Below, piece after piece: positions 5,740 to 5,859 of a stretch of 5,859 nt of DNA. Made by a program: the position numbers and the translations under genes. The notes under the pieces are model-generated. The model did not search any database. It was not told where the DNA came from and saw only the letters and a program-made list of their open reading frames with translations. This stretch comes from CAG-238 sp963601575 (GTDB lineage: Bacteria > Bacillota > Clostridia > Peptostreptococcales > Anaerovoracaceae), in the NCBI GenBank assembly GCA_963601575.1, contig CAVCFO010000044.1, positions 1 to 5,859 of the forward strand, written 5' to 3'. Position 1 is the stretch's first letter. Every line of letters starts with the position of its first letter.

Positions 5740-5743
5740 GTGC

Positions 5744-5772
5744 TTGACAAAATAGACATGACAGTGTATACT
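5744..5772 (+). promoter_or_regulatory. Strong sigma-A-type promoter P2 of the tRNA gene
   Basis: Perfect TTGACA (5744-5749), a 17-base spacer and TATACT (5767-5772). The predicted start is about 5779, leaving a leader of about 27 nt before the tRNA. Strength and position are as expected for a tRNA operon promoter. Confidence 0.85.
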
Positions 5773-5805
5773 TAATAAATGTGTCGAGCAGTTCAAATGC
5801 ATTGT

Positions 5806-5859
5806 GGGAGTTTAGCTCAGCTGGGAGAGCATCTGCCTTACAAGCAGAGGGTCACAGGT
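5806..5859 (+). tRNA. tRNA-Val (anticodon UAC), 3' truncated by window end
   Basis: The first 54 nt fold as a tRNA. The acceptor 5' strand is GGGAGTT (5806-5812), followed by TA at positions 8-9. The D arm is GCTC/GAGC (5815-5818 with 5827-5830) around AGCTGGGA. The anticodon stem is TCTGC/GCAGA (5832-5836 with 5844-5848) with loop CTTACAA, putting anticodon TAC at 5839-5841, which reads valine GUN codons. The variable loop is GGGTC, then ACAGG opens the T stem. The T arm and acceptor 3' strand are outside the window. Two strong promoters precede it; more tRNA genes may follow, as is common in Firmicutes. Confidence 0.95.

Noticed and set aside
1..5859. CRISPR array, insertion sequence or prophage
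   Set aside because: No repeated spacer pattern, no transposase or phage gene and no terminal inverted repeats are visible.

Overview
The window looks like chromosomal DNA of a low-to-mid GC anaerobic Firmicute, probably class Clostridia. I infer this from strong AGGAGG-type ribosome binding sites, TTGACA/TATAAT-type promoters, a truncated AAA-ATPase-like/PD-(D/E)XK protein of a type common in gut anaerobes, and the csoR-copA-copZ copper module with a clostridial-looking CopZ. The species cannot be named from the sequence. All genes are on the plus strand.

Layout. (1) 1-552 is the 3' end of a PD-(D/E)XK nuclease-fold protein that begins outside the window. (2) 566-2466 holds hflX (ribosome-splitting GTPase) and yigZ (IMPACT/UPF0029 family), joined by a one-base stop/start overlap and closed by an intrinsic terminator at about 2485-2520. 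hflX has no visible Shine-Dalgarno; an extended -10 lies just upstream, so its mRNA may be leaderless. (3) 2467-2710 is intergenic: terminator, an A7-T-C9-A5 homopolymer stretch, then a promoter with a canonical CsoR operator between and over its -35 and -10 elements. (4) 2711-5611 is a copper-homeostasis operon: csoR (Cu(I)-sensing repressor), copA (Cu(I)-exporting P1B-1 ATPase) and copZ (Cu(I) chaperone-like protein). (5) 5612-5859 has two strong tandem sigma-A-type promoters, a structured leader between them, phased A-tracts, and the first 54 nt of a tRNA-Val(UAC) cut by the window end.

How the genes work together. CsoR should hold the copper operon off. Cu(I) binding to its Cys-His-Cys site releases the operator, allowing CopA to export Cu(I) and the CopZ-like protein to buffer or deliver it. 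HflX and YigZ are both linked to translation in the wider literature, and their overlap suggests coupled synthesis. The tRNA gene starts a separate transcription unit, although no terminator separates it from copZ.

I do not see an undescribed multi-gene system. The points most worth checking are regulatory: the possible leaderless hflX start, the three CsoR half-sites, and the two mutually exclusive hairpins in the leader upstream of the tRNA.
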